Assembly (NCBI RefSeq): GCF_009754915.1
Contig: NZ_WPIK01000020.1
Location: forward strand, 1-57,444
DNA length: 57,444 nt
Origin: Mucilaginibacter arboris
Lineage (GTDB): Bacteria > Bacteroidota > Bacteroidia > Sphingobacteriales > Sphingobacteriaceae
Direction: 5' to 3'
Position 1 is the first letter of the stretch. The number at the start of each line of letters is the position of its first letter. The position numbers and the translations under genes are program-made. Shown piece by piece: positions 54,289 through 57,444 of this stretch. The notes beneath the pieces were generated by a model. The model was not told where the DNA came from, ran no database searches, and saw only the letters and a list, made by a program, of their open reading frames with translations.

Positions 54289-54643
54289 CTGCTGCAAATA
54301 AAAGGTGCGCATTATGTATTGTTTAACTTTCGACAATACAAAAAAACGAAGTACGCATTTTGTATTGTTCAACTTTCGGCAATACAAAAAAGCGAAGTAC
54401 GTATTTTGTATTGTTTGGCGGCAAAACTAATATAGCTTAAGCCATTTTTTAAATTATAAAAAGCTGATATTAAAGCAATTGAATTTATATATGAAATACA
54501 ATTTTTCTGTGAAAATAAATATTTTAGATTTGTAACTGAGGTGCCGAAAGGTGCGTATATTTATGAGTTAGGCGCAATTTGTGTTTTCGCCCGAGAAAGT
54601 TTGCTAAAGATTTTTTTGTCCCAAAAAAGCAAAAACACAAAAA
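54289..54643. promoter_or_regulatory. Candidate attI region: tandem repeats and GTTAGGC core-like site
   Basis: Gene-free. Two 46-bp direct repeats (54315-54360 and 54361-54406) match at 42 of 46 positions with only transitions, followed by a partial third copy. Each contains an inverted repeat TGTATTG ... CAATACA. At 54567 GTTAGGC fits the GTTRRRY integron core, and with GGCTAAC at 54646-54652 forms the ends of an 86-bp palindrome (inner TTTGTGTTTT/AAAACACAAA). This resembles a recombinase binding and attachment region; function is inferred. Confidence 0.55.
54315..54416. repeat. 46-bp tandem repeat, 2.2 copies
   Basis: Unit 1 starts TGTATTGTTTAACTTTCG, unit 2 TGTATTGTTCAACTTTCG, and a third copy breaks off after TGTATTGTTT at 54416. 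Both full units end with CGAAGTACGYATTT. The array starts 26 bp after the recombinase stop. Confidence 0.9.
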
Positions 54644-54778
54644 GCGGCTAACATGGGTTTGGCAAAAGTTGGGCGAAAATACTTTTACTAAAATTTGTAC
54701 TTTTATGAACTTACTGCTTTTACTAAACTTTTTTGCTGAAAATTCCCAACCTTCGCCAAGCCTTTTCCGTTGTATGCC
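54644..54778. repeat. attC-like site 0 (135 bp)
   Basis: Left end GGCTAAC then GGTTTGGCAAAAGTTGGG (54656-54673). Right end CCCAACCTTCGCCAAGCC (54745-54762), then CGTTGTATGCC. The inner arms pair at 15 of 18 positions, with T.G-type mismatches. Size falls inside the range usual for integron attC sites. It ends an apparently ORF-less first unit that begins at GTTAGGC 54567. Confidence 0.65.
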
Positions 54779-54810
54779 ATTCAATAGCAAACGTAAACGA
54801 CGACTAACAA

Positions 54811-55254
54811 GTGGATAAAAAAGATTTAGTAAGCATTATTGACAAGGAATTTAAACCGTTAGGCTTTAAAAGAGTTGGTAATTACTGGAAACTGCTTGGA
54901 AAAGAAATAATAAAAATTATTTATTTACAGAGGTCTTCATATAGTAAATTATATTACATCAATTATGGTTTTAATTTTGTAAATCTTGAATATGATGGAG
55001 TATCAATACACGTTTTTCATAGATTAGGTTCTCCAGACAAGAAAGAAAATGAATTGATACAAAGTTTATTAGACTTTGAAAATGATATTGACTCTGAAAC
55101 AAGAACTATTCAGCTTACTGACATTGTTAGGAATGTCCTCAAAGTTGAACTTGGCAAAATTAATTGTGAAAACGATGTTTTGAAAGAAATAGAAGAAAAA
55201 CCAATTCTGTTAAACTTGCTACCTTTAAAAGTAAAGGAATACCTTGAAGTTTGA
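54811..55254 (+). CDS. Cassette 1: DUF4304-like protein
   Basis: A 147-residue soluble protein starting at GTG 54811, 33 bp after attC-like site 0. KEFKPLGFKRVGNYWKLLGKEIIKIIYLQRSSYSKLYYINYGF (in parts) shows the GFKR, W and YINYG landmarks of DUF4304-type proteins, which are common in accessory regions. Its function is unknown. AT content is higher than in flanking core genes, in line with horizontal origin. It is the only gene of its unit, ending 13 bp before the next attC-like site. Confidence 0.75.
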   Translation: MDKKDLVSIIDKEFKPLGFKRVGNYWKLLGKEIIKIIYLQRSSYSKLYYINYGFNFVNLEYDGVSIHVFHRLGSPDKKENELIQSLLDFENDIDSETRTIQLTDIVRNVLKVELGKINCENDVLKEIEEKPILLNLLPLKVKEYLEV

Positions 55255-55266
55255 TTGAAAGAACGT

Positions 55267-55463
55267 CATACAACATTGGTTTGGCAAAAAACTGGCTGAC
55301 GAATGAAACATCAACTTTTGTTTTGCTATTTTGCTTCAGTTTCGGCTGAAGGATTAAAATTTAGCTGGTAAAAGAAGCATCGGCATTTGATTATTAATTT
55401 AACTTTGGTTTTGGCTGACAGGTTTCAAATTCCAGTTCTTCGCCAAGCCTTCTCCGTTGTGTG
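55267..55463. repeat. attC-like site 1 (197 bp)
   Basis: CATACAAC at the left and GTTGTGTG at the right, with inner arms TTTGGCAAAAAACTGG and CCAGTTCTTCGCCAAG nearly complementary. A 5-8-base unpaired spacer lies between outer and inner arms, as in attC. The loop region carries the dispersed motif at 55369-55380, a small hairpin CTTCAG/CTGAAG and TAACTTTG at 55400-55407. Confidence 0.8.
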
Positions 55464-55529
55464 TAATGCTGTCAACCGCTGTACTTGAAAATAACACGAA
55501 ACACTGTAACTTTAGGAAAAATATTTCAT

Positions 55530-55775
55530 ATGAATTCCTCAACTCAACATATTAGCCTTGCTGACTATTACTACGGGTTTTTAAAAAATCTTAACTCAGA
55601 TAGCAAACTTGACCTAATTTCAAAACTTTCACAGTCTTTAAAGGAAACGGAAACAACTCCCGAAACGCCTTTAGAATCTCTTTTTGGCGCATACAAATCT
55701 GATGAATCTGCAGAAGAAATCATTGCAGAACTTAGAGCATCGAGAGTTTTTAACCGTAATATTGAAACACTTTGA
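55530..55775 (+). CDS. Cassette 2: antitoxin of a VapBC-type pair
   Basis: An 81-residue protein from ATG 55530. The frame is open upstream to 55485 without a better start. Acidic and helical (LDLISKLSQSLKETE, SAEEIIAELRASRVFNRNI), as in antitoxins of PIN toxins. Its TGA overlaps the TTG start of the toxin (TTTGA). Toxin-antitoxin pairs are typical integron cassette cargo, stabilising arrays. DNA-binding class not recognised. Confidence 0.8.
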   Translation: MNSSTQHISLADYYYGFLKNLNSDSKLDLISKLSQSLKETETTPETPLESLFGAYKSDESAEEIIAELRASRVFNRNIETL

Positions 55776-56182
55776 AAAAATATTTGCTCGATACCAACAT
55801 CTGTATATTTTTCATTAAAGGACAGTATGAGCTAAATAAGAAAATTGCAGAAGTAGGTGAACAAAATTGTTTCATTTCTGAAATTACGGTTGCAGAGTTA
55901 AAATACGGAATTGAAAATAGCAAGACTGTTGAAGCTATGCGAATTATTGTGGAAGCATTTATCCCCAAATTTGCTATTCTTCCCGTTTACAATTCACTGG
56001 ATATATATGCAAAAGAAAAAGTAAAATTGAGAAAGCAAGGATTGCTTATCGATGACTTCGATATTTTAATTGGCTCTACGGCAATTGTAAATGAAATGAT
56101 TATGGTAACTAACAATGTTGCACATTTAAACAGACTTGATAATATTGTTATTGAAGATTGGACAACTTTAGCGAAGAAATAG
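55772..56182 (+). CDS. Cassette 2: VapC-type PIN-domain toxin
   Basis: A 136-residue PIN-domain ribonuclease: LLDTNICIFF with Asp7, TVAELKYG with Glu42, and LLIDDFDILIGSTA with Asp94/95/97, then VTNNVAHLNRL. All metal-binding acids are present, so it should be active. Starts at TTG overlapping the antitoxin stop. It targets RNA (often initiator tRNA or rRNA in VapC); the target here is unknown. The only intact toxin of three such modules in the window. Confidence 0.9.
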   Translation: MKKYLLDTNICIFFIKGQYELNKKIAEVGEQNCFISEITVAELKYGIENSKTVEAMRIIVEAFIPKFAILPVYNSLDIYAKEKVKLRKQGLLIDDFDILIGSTAIVNEMIMVTNNVAHLNRLDNIVIEDWTTLAKK

Positions 56183-56187
56183 CACTA

Positions 56188-56384
56188 CACACAACATTGG
56201 TTTGGCAAAAAACTGGCTGACGAATTAAACATCACTTTTGTTTTACTATTCTGCTTCAGTTTCGGCAGAAGGATCAATATTTAGCTGGTAAAAGAAGCAT
56301 CAATATTTGAACATTAATTTAACTTTGGTTTTGGGCGGAAGAGTTTCTATTTCCAGTTCTTCGCCAAGCCTTTTCCGTTGTGTG
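56188..56384. repeat. attC-like site 2 (197 bp)
   Basis: Same length and order as site 1: CACACAAC at the left, GTTGTGTG at the right, arms TTTGGCAAAAAACTGG and CCAGTTCTTCGCCAAG, dispersed motif at 56289-56300, TAACTTTG at 56320-56327. It differs from site 1 by scattered substitutions and small indels. Confidence 0.8.
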
Positions 56385-56432
56385 CCATTTTGTGGAAACC
56401 CTTCAAGAATGCATTTCCTTGTAAAACACTAA

Positions 56433-57239
56433 ATGAAGTATTCAATATTATTTATTTCCTGTGTAGTTTTTTTATTTGGCAGTTGTCAGACAAAAAATAA
56501 AACTGACGACAAATCAATTAATGAACGCTTTAATTGCTTGAAAGGATTGATGAAAAGCGCCTGGTATGAACATGGTATTGACGAACGTATTCCACCAATC
56601 AAAAACGTTGACTACGGCTTCATAATTTTGGTTGACACAAACTTTAAGGCGACTAATTTCATTTCATTTGATGAGGATTTTTCAAGAAAAAGATCAAAAG
56701 CACTTGACACAACTGACTATACATTGCATGATAATGAATGGGAAAAAATGACCAGCAAACAAAAACTTGATAAAGTATTTGAGCAAAAACTTTATTACAA
56801 AAAACAAGCTGACTCAGCACATATAAAAAATAATTTAGGACAAAATCAAGTTTGGGTAATTAACAACACTACTGACACAGTTTCTATACAAATGCAAGAT
56901 TGGAGCTACATCTGCATTTTACAAGGACTTACCAAAAGTGGACAATGGTTACCAATCCAATATTGGAGATTTAGCAATTGTGGAAACAGTTACTATGACA
57001 AACATTTCCTACCAAAGACAGCAAATTCTTTTATCACGACCTTGCCAAACACGGGAAATTACCAAACAAAATTGAGATTTAAACTTTTAGGTACAGACAA
57101 ATTTTATTACTCAAACGAATTTACAGGAAAAATTAATTATTGTGACTTTGTAGAAGACAGTTTAAATTACGATAACAGAAGGTCAAAACCTAAACCACAT
57201 TATAAACTCGACACTTTAATTCATTTATCCATGTTGTAA
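56433..57239 (+). CDS. Cassette 3: lipoprotein of unknown function
   Basis: A 268-residue exported lipoprotein: signal MKYSILFISCVVFLFGSCQT with acceptor Cys18. The mature part is charged, with the blocks QVWVINNTTDTVSIQMQDWS and QGLTKSGQWLPIQYW and a beta-rich pattern. I recognise no family. Starts 49 bp after attC-like site 2. AT-rich codon use suggests acquired origin. Sole gene of its unit. Confidence 0.78.
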   Translation: MKYSILFISCVVFLFGSCQTKNKTDDKSINERFNCLKGLMKSAWYEHGIDERIPPIKNVDYGFIILVDTNFKATNFISFDEDFSRKRSKALDTTDYTLHDNEWEKMTSKQKLDKVFEQKLYYKKQADSAHIKNNLGQNQVWVINNTTDTVSIQMQDWSYICILQGLTKSGQWLPIQYWRFSNCGNSYYDKHFLPKTANSFITTLPNTGNYQTKLRFKLLGTDKFYYSNEFTGKINYCDFVEDSLNYDNRRSKPKPHYKLDTLIHLSML

Positions 57240-57254
57240 TGGCAAAGAAAACGG

Positions 57255-57444
57255 CACACAACATTGGTTTGGCAAAAAACTGGCTGACGAATTAAACATC
57301 AACTTTTTGTTTTGCTATTTTGCTTCAGTTTCAGCAGAAGGAACAGAAATTTAGCCGGTAAAATAAGCATCAACTTTTGATTATTAATTTAACTTTGGTT
57401 TTGGCTGAGGAGTTTCAAATATCAGTTCTTCGCCAAGCCTTTTC
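57255..57444. repeat. attC-like site 3 (cut by window end)
   Basis: CACACAAC at 57255, the arm TTTGGCAAAAAACTGG, a motif copy with one change (TAAAATAAGCAT, 57359-57370), TAACTTTG at 57390-57397 and the right arm TTCGCCAAGCCTTTTC. The final GTTGTGTG is expected just past the window, so the array continues. Confidence 0.8.

Larger units (their letters stand above)
52851..57444 (+). mobile_element. Integron-like cassette system (ssb, recombinase, cassette array)
   Basis: Recombination module followed by a cassette array that continues past the window end. It comprises ssb and a tyrosine recombinase (overlapping), a 46-bp tandem repeat, a GTTAGGC site, then at least four cassette units split by four related attC-like repeats (54644, 55267, 56188, 57255). 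Gene-bearing cassettes carry a single function each (one protein or one toxin-antitoxin pair), all on the plus strand. Recombinase and cassettes point the same way. Integron identity is inferred from architecture; no transposase, tRNA target or outer boundary is visible. Confidence 0.7.

Noticed and set aside
54579-54818. Open frames on both strands across attC-like site 0
   Set aside because: They are produced by the inverted repeat itself and would occupy the recombination site; no protein family features.
55267-57444. Regularly spaced repeats as a CRISPR array
   Set aside because: Repeats are about 197 bp and are separated by whole genes of varying length; no cas genes and no short spacers.
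52851-57444. A prophage or ICE integration module
   Set aside because: A recombinase is present, but no tRNA target, excisionase, phage structural, relaxase or conjugation genes are visible, while cassette repeats are. An element reaching beyond the window end cannot be fully excluded.
1-57444. tRNA, rRNA or other structured RNA genes
   Set aside because: I looked through the gaps between genes and saw no cloverleaf with a TTCRA loop, no rRNA sequence and no clear riboswitch. Small RNAs without conserved motifs would escape this inspection.

Overview
The window looks like a chromosomal segment of a Bacteroidota bacterium, most likely family Sphingobacteriaceae (Pedobacter/Mucilaginibacter-like). 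Grounds: a SusC/SusD pair with glycoside hydrolases, a propeller/Y_Y_Y/LuxR regulator, DUF5686 proteins, a flexixanthin-type carotenoid gene set (crtW, cruF-like, crtD-like), and possible promoters of the TAnnTTTG type. Base composition is AT-rich.

Layout. 0-2.4 kb: dnaA on the minus strand and an AT-rich gap that could be part of an origin. 2.4-8 kb: an IscA-type Fe-S protein, then a minus-strand nucleotide-sugar operon (ugd, UDP-xylose synthase, galE, rfbB, cpsB-type phosphatase). 8-11.1 kb: kdtA, hemH and a toxin-antitoxin remnant. 11.1-18.7 kb: a minus-strand carotenoid cluster (crtW, ispH, cruF-like, glycosyltransferase, two PlsC-like acyltransferases, alpha/beta hydrolase, crtD-like), interrupted by a DUF892 gene. 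18.8-25.8 kb: DJ-1/PfpI protein, threonine synthase, LysR regulator, asd, a vapBC pair with a frameshifted toxin, yebC and two unknown proteins. 25.9-39.2 kb: a polysaccharide-utilisation locus (GH3, GH43, GH144-like, SusD, SusC, one-protein membrane regulator). 39.3-45.5 kb: trhO and two tandem DUF5686 outer-membrane-type proteins. 45.5-46.4 kb: a 0.9-kb gene-free stretch with a REP/BIME-like element and many copies of a short repeat. 46.4-52.6 kb: pheS, a Rieske-like lipoprotein, TetR regulator, rlmD, a phosphoribosyltransferase and a DUF922 protein.

52.8 kb to the end holds the most notable system: a small single-strand DNA-binding protein gene overlaps a tyrosine recombinase gene. These are followed by a 46-bp tandem repeat, a GTTAGGC core-like site, and a series of gene cassettes (DUF4304-like protein, vapBC-type pair, lipoprotein). 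The cassettes all point the same way and are separated by 135-197-bp repeats with long inverted-repeat ends that resemble integron attC sites. The array runs off the end of the window. I read it as an integron-like cassette system whose recombinase appears to lack the extra IntI domain.

A second signal runs through the whole window. A 12-bp motif, ATRCTTCTTTTA, occurs 30 times by eye count (22 with G, 8 with A), in both orientations, between genes and inside genes in all three sense frames. Between genes it is usually followed by about five bases and TAAAA. It sometimes forms inverted pairs, and it also lies inside the attC-like repeats. It behaves like an uptake-signal or HIP1-type hyper-abundant sequence, not like a protein-level feature.
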